Both the position numbers and the translations under genes were made by a program. A stretch of DNA of 64,000 nucleotides, from NCBI GenBank assembly GCA_961205875.1, contig OY540814.1, positions 28,402,151 to 28,466,150 of the forward strand, in the 5' to 3' direction. How positions within the stretch are numbered: the stretch's first letter is position 1; each line of letters begins with the position of its first letter. This stretch comes from Sialis fuliginosa (lineage: Eukaryota > Arthropoda > Insecta > Megaloptera > Sialidae). Positions 32,369 to 42,595 of the stretch are shown piece after piece. The notes beneath the pieces were generated by a model. That model made no database searches and was not told the origin of the DNA. It saw only the letters and a list, made by a program, of their open reading frames with translations.

Positions 32369-33112
32369 TTGCTTCCTCGCAATATCGAAGATACAAGAAG
32401 CTTTGTGATCGTTTCAGATTGAGACAAAAAAAATGTTCTCCGATTTCAAAATTTTAAATTGATTTATCCGTTTCACGTCAAGAAAAACACATTTCATTAT
32501 GTGTCTGTCTGTCTGTGTGTCCGTCCGTCCGTCCGTCCGTCTGTCCCCTGAATCCTTGTCACACGCATAACTCAAGAACCACTGAACCGATATTGTTGAA
32601 ACTTGGTCGGATGGTTGGGTCTGGCTTGAGGTGACACCCCAAAATATTAATTATTTTCAAGATATCTCAAGAACGACACATGTTACGTGAAAATTTTATA
32701 GAATAAAAAAAATTTTTGTAGAGCATTAAATTTCCTATTATATGGGTCTAGATTAGTCTAGAACGTTTGTTGTAAAATATATTCCCTTACAAAGATTTAT
32801 CTCAATTTATTTTAAAAATTCGTGATTTTGTTTTTCTAAATTGATATTTGCTTGGACATATTAAATGTCATTTTGACGTTTTAAATGTCATTTTGACATT
32901 TGTCAAAAAATTAAAAATATACGAAAAAATAATCAGGTGCGTTTTAAAAAAAAATTCGAACTAATATTTTTTAGTAAAATTTGTATAAAAATTATTTAAT
33001 TAACCAATTCCAGGCAATTTATCTAAACACTATCGGTTTTTATTTAAATTCTTCAATAATTAACTACCTTTGCTGAATATAGCACGAGGAAGCACTGTGC
33101 ATTTACTTGGCA
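32369..33112 (+). mobile_element. DR1 copy f (near full length)
   Basis: 744 bp with both ends: TTGCTTCCTCGCAATATCG and GCACGAGGAAGCACTGTGC through TTACTTGGCA. The TCTG/TCCG run is expanded (32507-32545) and the internal AATGTCATTTTGACGTTTTA minisatellite has about two units. Copy g lies 0.84 kb away in inverted orientation. Confidence 0.85.
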
Positions 33113-33159
33113 AATTTTTTTTTTATAAATAAAAAAAAATATGTAGTTACAAATCTGAG

Positions 33160-33250
33160 TTGTTGGATAACCTAAAACTGAAACAGTTGTGCACCGAAAA
33201 ATGCGCTCCGAAATATCAGCGACGTAATATTTTATACGAATTGTCGATAG
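33160..33250 (+). repeat. Diverged relative of the 140-bp dimer unit at 61.3 kb
   Basis: CAGTTGTGCACCGAAAAATG, then CGCTCCGAAATATCAGCGAC aligns with CCAGTGTGCTCCGCAAAATT, then GTGCTCCGTAATGTCAGCAG of the dimer at 61279-61545. Confidence 0.45.
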
Positions 33251-33520
33251 CAAAACTTGATTACCTTTCGTAAATCAAATTCGCGCACGTTACCTGCACA
33301 CACATAGACAGGGTGGGGAGATTTATTTGCATCTGTCTTTGTCGCACATCAAACGATACGCTCGTGGACAGGTATTTTCCAGCAGTCCCACGTGAAATCA
33401 GTTTAATTAGTTTACTGTCAAAGCGGGCGTCGCATCTTCTTCGACATGATATTATATAAACGTCCAAGCTATCGTTATGTGTAATTTTGTTTTTCATTAG
33501 GATTGCCAACTGTTAAAGTA
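33251..33520. other. Unique moderate-GC islet
   Basis: Contains GCGCACGTTACCTGCACAC and AAGCGGGCGTCGCATCTTC. An 82-codon minus-strand frame (33261-33509) spans it. It has a mixed, non-repetitive composition but no motif I recognise. If any unique short frame here is an exon, this is a candidate, at low confidence. Confidence 0.3.
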
Positions 33521-33953
33521 AAGAGAAAAGACAGCTTCTGTCAAAATAGACTATTTGTTGTAATTTGTTTTTCATTTAAATATGTACATGTGTGTTATTT
33601 TTAAGTGTGTGGTTATATTTGAACGTTTAGTATAATTTTATTTAAAGTATTTTTGTATTTATATAACTGTAGAAATTTTGCATGCAATAACTTTTGAAAT
33701 ATGCTATTTATAAAATAACTAACGCTTTGGGTTCGTTGTTACCTGGGGATATTAATTCAATTAAACATAAAAGAATCATGCCCACTCGATTTCTGTATTC
33801 CATGACTTTTATATACTTAAATGACAGTTGTTTGCTGTGACATCATGAAAGCAAAACACTACTTGATAAAGATTTTTTTTAGTCTTTTGATGTTAGATCT
33901 TAGATTTTTATAAAATTTAAATAGTCACGATACTATGCATAAAAAAACACATG
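33521..33953. other. AT-rich DNA, nothing recognised
   Basis: No repeat match and no coding signal. Confidence 0.35.
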
Positions 33954-34690
33954 TGCCAAGTAAATGCACAGTGCTTCCTCGTGCTAAATTCACCAAAGGT
34001 AGTTAATTATTGAACAATTTAAATAAAAACCGATAGTGTTTATAAATATAAATTGCCTAGAATTGGTTAAACATTTAATCGTTATACAATTTTACTATAA
34101 AATATTAGTTTAAAAGACGCACCTGATTATTTTTTCGTATATTTTTAATTTTCTGACAAATGTTAAAATGACATTTAATATGTCCAAGCAAATATTAATT
34201 TATAAAAACAAAACACGAATTTTAAAAATAAATTGAGATAAATCTTTGTAAGGGAATATTTTACATCAAACTTTGAAGACCCATATTATAGGAAATTTAA
34301 TGCTCTACAAAAAATATTCTATACAATTTTTACGTAACATGTGTCGTTCTCGAGACATCTTGAAAAAATAAATATTTTGGAATGTCACCCCTCCCACTTA
34401 CACACGATTTTGATGATTTTGAAATGGGACCGTCCTCAAACCAGACTCAACCATCTAACCAAGTTTCAATAATATCGGTTCAGTGGAGTTATGCGTGTGA
34501 CAAGGATTCAAGAGACAGACGGACTGACGGACGGATGGACAGACAGACAGACAAACACGGAACGAAAAGTGTTTGCCTTGACGTGAAACGGATAAATCAA
34601 TTTAAAATTTTGAAATCGGAGAACATTTTTATTGTCTCAATCTGAAACGATCACAAAGCTTCCCGTATCTTCGATATTGCGAGGAAGCAA
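33954..34690 (-). mobile_element. DR1 copy g (near full length, inverted to copy f)
   Basis: Starts TGCCAAGTAAATGCACAGTG and ends CGATATTGCGAGGAAGCAA. With copy f it makes a long inverted repeat of about 0.74-kb arms and 0.84-kb spacer. The 87-codon frame inside (34382-34645) shares DDFEMG...QTQPSNQVS with copy e and is repeat-encoded by chance. The internal minisatellite is reduced to about one unit. Confidence 0.85.
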
Positions 34691-35010
34691 AAAAACTTTA
34701 AGCGTGTCAAGTTACAACCACACCTCAGTGTAAGGTCCATAGAAGAGCAATCAATTAGCTAGGACTTATACTTGCAATCGGCTTACTCTAAGACTCGGAT
34801 CTGAGAGAGAATTCATGTTTTAGTTGAATCCACTGGATAACTCTGTCCAGAAGTAATGTTGTTAAGTTTTAGTGTGATCCTAATAATTACGATTGTTGTA
34901 CGCAAGGGTATGGGATAATAAATTGATTATTGGTTGTATTTAAAATAGAAATCAATTGGTAACATCGAAATTATAATAGTAATAATAATAAATAATAATA
35001 TTTTATATTT
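34691..35010. other. Unique DNA with (TAA)n
   Basis: 34700-34870 is moderate-GC unique sequence. 34975-35003 is TAA/ATA-rich. Confidence 0.35.
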
Positions 35011-35300
35011 TCTTGGATATATTAAATGTCATTTTAACGTTTTAAAGTCATTTCGACGTTTGTATAATAATTTAGATTTAGATTGAAATTTTCAAAAAAT
35101 TAAAAATATATGATAAAATATTCAGGTGCGTTTTAAGAAAAATTTCGAACTAATATTTTTTAGTAAAATTATATACAAATTAAATGGTTAACCAATTCCA
35201 GGCAATTTATATAAACACTATCGGTTTTTATTTAAATTGTTGAATAATTAACTACCTTTGGTGAATTTAGCACGAGGAAGCACTGTGCATTTACTTGGCA
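35011..35300 (+). mobile_element. DR1 copy h (right third)
   Basis: From CTTGGATATATTAAATGTC through GGTTAACCAATTCCAGGCAA to CACTGTGCATTTACTTGGCA. Confidence 0.8.
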
Positions 35301-35810
35301 GATGTTTTTTCTTTACATATGCATCAAAAACGTTGATATCTCGAAATGAGGTTTGTATGGGTTGATGCATTAGTGCAAAACATAGTCCTTAAATAAAATT
35401 TTGATAATAGTATCTGCAAATTACGAATTCTATTTGTTCCAATGATTTTCAGTGTATATGGCATAAAATAGTTTAATTTGGATGAATGTTTTGTGGGGCA
35501 TTTCGTAATTAAAATTATTAAAATAATTTTAGATTTTTTTATTTGAATATTAAATTTTTCAATTAATTAGTATAATTACCAACTGTTTTAAATCTTCCTA
35601 ACAATTTATAATCACATTGGCATTGTTTGTCGTTCAAACTTATTTATTTTCTTAAAACATTTTACTAACAATACATATAAAAACTAAACACTTGTAACTG
35701 TCAGTGCTGAGGTATAACAAATAATATATACTTTCAGTTAATGGTTTCTTCATTTTATTTGTTGTATTTTCGACAACATTATTGATAGTTAGAGATGATC
35801 TTTTAAGTGT
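35301..35810. other. AT-rich DNA, nothing recognised
   Basis: No repeat match and no coding frame. Confidence 0.35.
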
Positions 35811-36065
35811 AAGATACTGACTGGCACCTGTCTTGGATATGACCTCAGTATTGGCTTTTTTTAAATTAAATGTACTGAATTAGAAATATTTGTTAATATT
35901 GTATTACTACCATTTATGAATATTAGTCTATATATATATATATACATTTAACTGTCTTACAGCGTGATTTGATGACAATCGGCCAATAGGTGTCAAAATG
36001 GTGGACATTTAAAATAATTATTAGTAAAATTTATTTATTAATTATTATATTATCATAGTAACTGC
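35811..36065 (+). mobile_element. Family H, copy 3
   Basis: AAGATACTGACTGGCACCTG through GATGACAATCGGCCAATAGG and TGTCAAAATGGTGGACATTT. A (TA)n run at 35932-35944 interrupts the body. A diverged relative starts at 49435. Confidence 0.65.
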
Positions 36066-36084
36066 TTTACATTGTTTCAAATGT

Positions 36085-36177
36085 GACGATTCTTTCTTTT
36101 ATATCTTTTGTGTCGTAGTACTTATCATTTTGTAATCATTAGGAAGTACCCATCTCTGCGTGCTCATTACTAGTTTT
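36085..36177 (-). repeat. H-associated end, inverted to 49640-49735
   Basis: TCTTTTGTGTCGTAGTACTT, then GCGTGCTCATTACTAG is the reverse complement of 49640-49720 (GTAATGAGCACGCAG, TAGTACTACGACACAAAAGA). It probably belongs to the far end of family H. Confidence 0.55.
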
Positions 36178-36968
36178 ACTTATTTTCTTGTATTTTAGTC
36201 GATATTTGTATGACTGCAGGAAATTTCACTGAAAAATTTAGAATTTTTTATTTCGTTAAAAGTATGTTTGTTGTATAGAAAATGACGTGAAAAGTTGAAT
36301 GCTTCAAACCGCAGGTCTGTATCTCAAACTGTTCTCGAGATATAGCCTCTCAAAGTTTTAGTTTTTTCAAATTTTTGGAGAAAAAAGGCCATAACTTTTG
36401 AACGCGTGGTCGGAATTGATTTTAGTTGACGGATTTGGAATCAGCGTGTCAAAATCTATATAATGACATGTATTATACCTTAAAACTCGAAAAAAAAAAT
36501 TTCGCAAAAAATCGAAAAAATGTCGATTTTTGACCAAAATTTTTTTGTCGGATTTTAAAGTATTATACATGCCATTATATAGATTTTGACACGCTGATTT
36601 CAAATCCGTCAACTAAAATCAATTCCGATGACGCGTTCAAAAGTTATGGCCTTTTTTCTCCAAAAATTTGAAAAAACTAAAACTTTGAGAGGCTATATCT
36701 CGAGAACAGTTTGAGATACAGACTTGCGGTTTGAAACAGTCAACTTTTCACGTCATTTTCTATACAATAAACATACTTTTAACGAAATCAAAAATTCGAA
36801 ATTTTTAAGTGAAATTTCCTGCAGTGAACTTCAACTCGTCATACAAATATCGACTAAAATACAAGAAAATAAGACGTAGAATCATTTAGTCACTATAGAA
36901 ATATTTATATAAGAATTTAAAAAAGTAAAAGCTTGAATTTAAGGTGCTTCATAACTAGTTTTTTTTGT
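36178..36968. mobile_element. FB foldback palindrome, copy 2
   Basis: Inverted arms centred near 36519. The left arm contains CAAACCGCAGGTCTGTATCT and TTGACGGATTTGGAATCAGC, with reverse complements on the right. The right flank keeps the one-sided extension (AAAAGCTTGAATTTAAGGTG, TTCATAACTAGTTTTTTTTG). The 81-codon minus frame starting MTDLKSACQNLYN is palindrome-encoded. Confidence 0.85.
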
Positions 36969-37062
36969 TAAAAAAATGTCGATTTTTGGCAAACATTTTT
37001 TTGTCGGATTTTAGTATTATACATGTCCACCACGCGTTCAAAAGTTATGGCCTTTTTTCTTG
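36969..37062. repeat. Extra FB scrap and hAT-like end
   Basis: AAAAAATGTCGATTTTTGGC, TTTAGTATTATACATGTCC and ACGCGTTCAAAAGTTATGGC repeat the FB centre and arm. The block ends at TTGCGTACGCCCCTG (37062), which looks like a hAT right terminus. This suggests FB copy 2 truly ends here, with an internal deletion. Confidence 0.55.
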
Positions 37063-37204
37063 CGTACGCCCCTGATCAAATGAACAACGTTATTGTGGCA
37101 GAGGAAAAAATTGAAAATATGATGTCCTATAAACAGGACTGGTAAGTAATGGGTTAATATACATTTTCGATTTTAATAAAATCCAGTTATTTTCAATCCC
37201 TTTC

Positions 37205-37910
37205 CTACCTTTAATTACTTAATTCGAAGGATATACGTTAAGATAAAATTGAGAAATTTCTTACCTATATAGTAAATACATATAGATAAAGGTGGACATA
37301 TCCTAAATTACTTAACTCGAAGGACAAAGGTGAAGATAAAATTGTGAAATTTCTTACCTATATAGTAAATACATAATATAATAGTAGTGACGTTAAATAT
37401 AAATAAAAACAAACTTGTTTGTTTAAAGATTCTGTGAATCGAAAGCTTGCGGTTTCCTCTTCTTTAATAAATTTTGACGTTTAAACAAACAAGTTTGTTT
37501 TTATAGTAAATACATATAGATAAAGGTGGACATATCCTAAATTACTTAACTCGAAGGACAAAGGTGAAGATAAAATTATGAAATTTCTTACCTATATAGT
37601 AACTACATATAGATAAAGGTGGACATATCCTAAATTACTTAACTCGAAGGACAAAGGTGAAGATAAAATTGTGAAATTTCTTACCTATATAGTAAATACA
37701 TATAGATAAAGGTGGACATATCCTAAATTACTTAACTCGAAGGACAAAGGTGAAGATAAAATTGTGAAATTTCTTACCTATATAGTAAATACATATAGAT
37801 AAAGGTGGACATATCCTAAATTACTTAACTCGAAGGACAAAGGTGAAGATAAAATTGTGAAATTTCTTACCTATATAGTAAATACATATAGATAAAGGTG
37901 GATATGTATT
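37205..37910 (+). repeat. SatK: 93-bp tandem satellite, about 7 units
   Basis: Units carry GGTGGACATATCCTAAATTA, then CTTAACTCGAAGGACAAAGG, then GAAATTTCTTACCTATATAG. GGTGG occurs at 37291, 37524, 37618, 37711, 37804 and 37897, with a 93-94-bp spacing except for the first interval of 233 bp, which holds an insertion. The units are nearly identical apart from the first (37205-37290), which is diverged. Confidence 0.9.
37403..37504. mobile_element. Hairpin element inside SatK
   Basis: Perfect 25-bp inverted termini (ATAAAAACAAACTTGTTTG... at 37403-37427, reverse complement at 37480-37504) enclose about 52 bp. Part of the satellite unit (TATAGTAAATACATA) is present on both sides of the wider insertion (about 37377-37504). 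This could be a roughly 15-bp target duplication or simply repeat periodicity. No other copy was seen. Confidence 0.7.
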
Positions 37911-38080
37911 CAATTGACCTCCAAGAAAGCGGCGACGATGACGTCACGGTCCTATATCATTACGGATCCGTGGATTCCCGGAGTAATCCGGTTAACCTGC
38001 ACGCGACACAACTTTCCCATTTGGCTGCAATCTGTGTGGACTGTATTACGACACACACATACACACACCCACCATCATGT
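37911..38080. other. Unique GC islet with (AC)n
   Basis: GCGGCGACGATGACGTCACG and CGTGGATTCCCGGAGTAATC mark a unique segment that includes a CRE-like TGACGTCA. An (AC)n run ends it. Two overlapping frames of 60-64 codons start here but differ in frame and show no domain. It is a candidate regulatory islet. Confidence 0.4.
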
Positions 38081-38330
38081 GTGTGTGTTTGAGTGAGAGT
38101 TGCCCGACTAAACTAATCTTGCAATTATTTCTGCAGAATGCCCACTATTTAGTTGCGATAATCTCTGACAGTCCGATGTGAATTTTACCTTATGTTTGTT
38201 GTAGGTGTAATGCAGGTTTAGTCGTGGAATTTGATCTAACTTTTAAGGATTAATTGAATAAAGTTGTTTCACTTAATAGTTTAATACCTTATCCTATATT
38301 TGTGAGTATTAAACCCTCCAAGTTGGCCAG
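38081..38330. other. AT-rich DNA, nothing recognised
   Basis: No repeat match and no coding signal. Confidence 0.35.
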
Positions 38331-38481
38331 ACCCATATATACTTTAATGTGTGTTTGTCAGAGGTAAACTACTGAACCGATTTTGACGAAACCTGCATAT
38401 ATCAACGTGCTCCTTGACATCTCAGAAGTTATATAAAGATATAACATCACGCTATCGCTTAAAATAGCTGAGCAGTTAGGT
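38331..38481 (+). mobile_element. Family N, copy 3, part before the nested hAT
   Basis: CTACTGAACCGATTTTGACG, then CAACGTGCTCCTTGACATCT, then ATCACGCTATCGCTTAAAAT, matching the tandem pair at 47540-47795. It continues after the hAT insertion at 39196. Confidence 0.65.
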
Positions 38482-39187
38482 CAGGGCCGGCCGAACGGCC
38501 AGGCGACCCAGGCTACAGCCTGGGGCGCTAATTTCGCGGGGGCGCCAATTATTTTAAACTTTTTTTCTATGTTCTGTTCTAGGGCGCCAAATTTAAGCTA
38601 TATATATTTTTTGAATAATAGTTTTGATTTTTTCTGCAAAATAATTCATTTTACTTAATAAAATGCTTAATATCAAAAATAAATTATTTATTAAACATTT
38701 TTTTACAAAACTTGAAAAGCACAGTGCCAAATCTGTGGGTGGCTTTGCTAATTCTTGTAACAATTCCGGTTAGTGTAGCTAGTGGTGAAAGAAGTTTTAG
38801 TAAATTAAAATAATTCATAAAAACTTATTTGCAATCGGCTATGATAGAAGATAGGTTGAATAATTTGGCTATTCTTTCAATTGAAAATAAGGTTGTAGCA
38901 AACCTCAATTTTGAGACAGCAATCGATAATTTTGCAGATATGAAAGCCAGGAAGAAATCTTTTATATAATTTTAGTTATATTATATATTATTTATCAATT
39001 ATATGTTATATTATATTATTATATTACACTAATGAATTAATAACAAGATAATTTTCTCACGCTTTTTTTTTTTTGTGCGGATAATTTTTAATGATCGTCA
39101 CTGTGGCGGTGAAAAGGGGGGGGGGGGGGGGGGGGGCGTCAAAAAAAAAACTCGCCTGGGGCGCCAGAATCGCAAAGGCCGGCTCTG
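38482..39187 (+). mobile_element. Complete 706-bp hAT element with transposase remnant
   Basis: The left terminus is CAGGGCCGGCC and the right terminus GGCCGGCTCTG (reverse complement CAGAGCCGGCC). Perfect 8-bp target duplications AGTTAGGT lie at 38474-38481 and 39188-39195. Sub-terminal CCTGGGGCGC/GCGCCA motifs are present at both ends, with a 21-G run at 39116-39136. The interior keeps only the C-terminal coding end of a hAT transposase (38703-38969). It is therefore an internally deleted derivative, inserted in a family N copy. Confidence 0.92.
38703..38969 (+). pseudogene. hAT transposase C-terminal (hATC dimerisation) remnant
   Basis: Frame from 38703 to TAA at 38967-38969, about 88 codons. 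It reads through PNLWVALLILVTIPVSVASG, then ERSFSKLK, one in-frame stop (TAA 38811-38813), then YLQSAMIEDRLNNLAILSIE and a lysine-rich tail. The ASGERSFSKLK signature and the RLNNLAILSIE helix are hallmarks of the hAT C-terminal dimerisation region in transposases and domesticated zinc-finger (MYM-type-like) proteins. The N-terminal BED finger and the catalytic RNase-H-like core are absent. The frame is open upstream to 38628 without recognisable similarity. With a premature stop, no ATG context and most of the protein missing, it is dead. It is the only protein homology I can support in the window. Confidence 0.9.
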
Positions 39188-39195
39188 AGTTAGGT

Positions 39196-39490
39196 TATTA
39201 GTTAGGCGCTGTGTTTTAAATTTTCTTTGTAATATAAAAGCAGTCATTGTGGCTTAAATATAAAAGTTAGACATATGGTGTCGCTGACTTTATTGTAGAT
39301 CTTTTGATTCTACACAATTCTTTACTACATTATTTTGTTCAATTTTGAACGGTTTAGGCAGCGTATTGCAAAATAGCGCACCGATAGCAAAAAAATTTCC
39401 GACTTAATTTACTATTATCGTCACTGCTTAGTTGTTATGTTACCGTAACAAAATATAGTCTATAACCTGGCCAGAGAATGTACGTATGAA
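39196..39490 (+). mobile_element. Family N, copy 3, part after the nested hAT
   Basis: TATTAGTTAGGCGCTGTG, then AGCAGTCATTGTGGCTTAAA, ACATATGGTGTCGCTGACTT, ACGGTTTAGGCAGCGTATTG and TATAACCTGGCCAGAGAATG. It is the reverse complement of 20690-20950. Together with 38331-38481 it gives the N order across the insertion. Confidence 0.7.
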
Positions 39491-39980
39491 TTAAAAAAGA
39501 AACCACGTAAATCTGATACTTAAGTGGTTCTCTAAACTAATGCAGACGTATTTTTAAATAGAATGCGTGTAAAACCGCGAATATTTGGGAGTTAATAAGT
39601 ACTTATGTACCTAAAGAGTAACATCCTTGGCAGGTATTGACAATGAACGAATAAAAATAATAATAAAGATAAGTGAATTTTTATGTCGCCACTTATATTC
39701 TGGTAAATGTTTTCTTGTAATCAATTTCAGTAAGACCCCATCAACAAAGTTCTTTTAATGACAGGCATAAGCGAGTTTATGCGACAATAAAGTTAATCCC
39801 CGTGAGGTGGTCAGCTTGCATTGCCCTTTGTTTGTACAGGAAGATGGGCTTGATTACGTTTATGGCGAAAAAATATCATAACATTTCATGATTAACTTTT
39901 ATTTCGGTTGAAAATTAGACGTACCATAAATCAGCATCAAAATATTAACCCATTACTTCCCAGTGTCCTATTTTATTTTA
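39491..39980. other. Mostly unique DNA
   Basis: 39740-39860 is slightly GC-richer (CCCGTGAGGTGGTCAGCTTG). No gene recognised. Confidence 0.35.
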
Positions 39981-40436
39981 TTTTTTCAAGATATCTCAAG
40001 AATGACACATCTTACGTGAAGTTTTTATAGAATATTTTTTGTAGAGCATTAAATTTCCTATAATATGGGTTTACAACGTTTATTGTAAAATATTGCCTTA
40101 CAAAGATTTATCTCAATTTATTTTTAAAAATCGTGTTTTGTTTTTTTAAATTGATATTTGCTTGGACATATTAAATGTTATTTTGACGTTTTAAATGTCA
40201 TTTTGACGTTTGCATATATTTAGATTTAGATTGAAATTAACAAAAATTAAAAATATACAGGTGCGTTTTAAGAAAAATCTCAAACTAATATATTTTAGTA
40301 AAATTGTATAAAAATTAAATGGTTAACCAATTCCAGGCGAGTTATACAAACACTATCAGTTTTTATTAGAATTGTTCAATAATTAACTACATTTGATGAA
40401 TTTAGCACGAGGAAGCACTGTGCATTTACTTGGCAG
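39981..40436 (+). mobile_element. DR1 copy i (right half)
   Basis: TTTTTTCAAGATATCTCAAG through CACGAGGAAGCACTGTGC and TTTACTTGGCAGATGA, with two minisatellite units. Confidence 0.8.
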
Positions 40437-40567
40437 ATGATTTTTGAAGTCAGTTTTACAATTTTCTTTAAAAGTTTTTTTTTATTAAGAATAAGTAAAG
40501 CTTTGGACAGGCAGACAGAGGGACGAAATGGCTTAATCCACTCAACTCTATCAATTCGAAGTATATA

Positions 40568-40976
40568 CAGTGTATTCCAAGTTGATTAAGCCATAGGAAA
40601 TTTAACATGGAGACAATTAGAAGTGTTGTAGTAACCTTTGATCAAATTTAACGATGTGTGATTGGTGTATTTAGAAATGCCGCCTCGAAACTAACTGAAA
40701 TTTTTTAAATTAATCAACAGTATTTTGTTTTCAACATCAATAAAGATTAAAATACATTAATGAAATTAAAGTAAGCATCCTAGATAAAATTATAATAATA
40801 TTTTTTGGCAGATATAAAATTGAAAACAAAATACTAATGACACTTTTACTAAATTTTGTGGCGGCATTTCAAAATGCACCAATGACACATCGTTAAATTC
40901 GATCAAAGGCTACTACAACACTTCTAATTGTCCCCATGTTAAATTTCCTATGGCTTAATCAACTTGGAATACACTG
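40568..40976. mobile_element. TA1 mariner-type MITE, copy 2 (complete)
   Basis: TA (40566-40567), CAGTGTATTCCAAGTTGATT and the inverted AATCAACTTGGAATACACTG, then TA (40977-40978). Inverted repeats extend inward for over 100 bp (GAGACAATTAGAAGTGTTGT against ACAACACTTCTAATTGTCCC). At 409 bp with no coding, a TA target and termini of this form, it fits the Tc1/mariner group. Confidence 0.85.
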
Positions 40977-40980
40977 TATA

Positions 40981-41388
40981 TTTCTTACAAACTAACAGAC
41001 AAACACTTGACTATAGAGTTCGCATCAAGGTGAAACACTCACCCACACATACACACACGCATACAACCCCTCCCCTGCCGCAAGATGGTGGGTGGGCGGT
41101 GTTGTAGATAACACCAAGACGGTGAGAGGCTGGTCTGATATCGCTCTCAGGTATAATGACTATACGTTGTCCGAACTATAGCTAAATCTCGGGAATGACT
41201 CTTCCGAGACACACGCTCAAGATAAGCCGTGTGTATTTTATAGTAAACAATGGTAGAGATACTGATGAGATGGTGACTTGGAGTTAGTGGGGGGAGGGGT
41301 GATGTATTACTCTTGAGGTGATTAAGTTAAGAGAATGTTTTTATATAAAAACCTTATTTATTAATTTGTATAAACGTATTAAGGCAGT
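40981..41388. other. Unique moderate-GC DNA
   Basis: 41040-41330 contains GCAAGATGGTGGGTGGGCGG and several GA/GT-rich stretches. No frame or repeat was recognised. It is a candidate host islet. Confidence 0.35.
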
Positions 41389-42490
41389 ATTGCAGGGTGA
41401 CGATTTGAAATTTTCGATTTTTTTTACATATTTTGAAAGTAAAATATATTGAGAGTATACTATGAAAATTTTAGATTGAAATTTAAAATATTGACGAAGT
41501 TATAGCACATACTTCTGTTACTTTTTTTTCGAAACCACTTTTTTCTGTTGGTGGGAAGCAGAGACGAAATTCTAATCAACCGATTGAGCTATGACTTAAA
41601 TTAACATGTTGTTTTACACGTGTTACATACCTATCGTATTTTAAAAATTATTTATTTTTATTAATAATTTCTTCTTTTTCACGATTTTCAACGAAAAAGA
41701 AGACGATTTTTGTTTTTTATTAATATAAATGTATGTTTCTAGACAAAACATTTACTACAATTTAATGTGCTTTCCCGAAAAATATAATGTAAAATGTAAA
41801 ATGTCATTAAATAGATTTTAATACGCTGATTTGAAATCCGTCACTTAAAATCAATTCCGACAAACGGTTTAGAAATTACGGTCATTTTTCTCCAAAATTT
41901 CACCTAATTTTCTATACATACTTTGACGTAAAAACACACAAACAAAGTGTAATAAAATTTACAAAAACGTTTGTATAACATTGTCATTTTTTTTTTGTTT
42001 TTTTTTTTTTTTAAATCATCCTGTATATATTTGTGTAACAATTTGCGGTTGGTATCTGTTCCGTGCGTCCACTCATTTTGTTCCGGCCCGTAATTCCCGC
42101 TATCACTTTCCGCCAGGTCTCCCGTGGCCACTGTCTATAAGGATGTTTTAAGACGGTCGTACCTTCGAGACCATTCTACTTGACAGACTCTGTTATCAAC
42201 TCTTGCTATCTCTGAGTAGGTACGCTCTCTCTAATACTTTCTTGTTGCTATATACGTAAGGCTATTTCACTTTTGTTGTATTTAATTTAAAATTATTAAT
42301 TATTTTTGTTGGTTCTGATCACAATATTTTCTTGAAACTTAACTTACACGTAAAGATAAAATGTTATAGTCTAGTATTTTTCCAGGAAAAAATAATTGAT
42401 TTTAGATTTCAGTAAAAATATCTATAGAAAAAATGGCCGTAATTTTTAAACCGTTTTTAACAGATCGACAAAAAATTTAATGATAAAAAA
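41389..42490. mobile_element. TTAA-started element S, distant relative of FB
   Basis: TTAA (41389-41392) followed by GGCAGTATTGCAGGGTGACG. 41820-41895 reads ATACGCTGATTTGAAATCCG, then AAAATCAATTCCGACAAACG, a diverged version of the FB arm. 42425-42470 (AAAAAATGGCCGTAATTTTT) resembles its inverted partner. The right terminus was not identified, so the span is approximate. A poly-T/A stretch lies at 41990-42013. The 75-codon minus frame at 41904-42131 is unsupported. Confidence 0.45.
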
Positions 42491-42499
42491 AAAGTTTAC

Positions 42500-42595
42500 T
42501 CGAAAATTATTTATGCTCCATTGCGCGCCGCCCCACTTGGTCGCCCTGGTTCACCCCCCCCCCCCCCCCCCCCCCTCCCCCTAAAGCCGATACTG
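42500..42595 (-). mobile_element. hS hAT-type right end with 22-C run
   Basis: AAAGTTTACTCGAAAATTAT, then GCGCGCCGCCCCACTTGGTC, 22 C (42554-42575), ending CTAAAGCCGATACTG. Reverse-complemented, the end is CAGTATCGGCTTTAG, close to the hS left terminus CAGAGCTGGCCTTAG at 26053. Confidence 0.65.
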
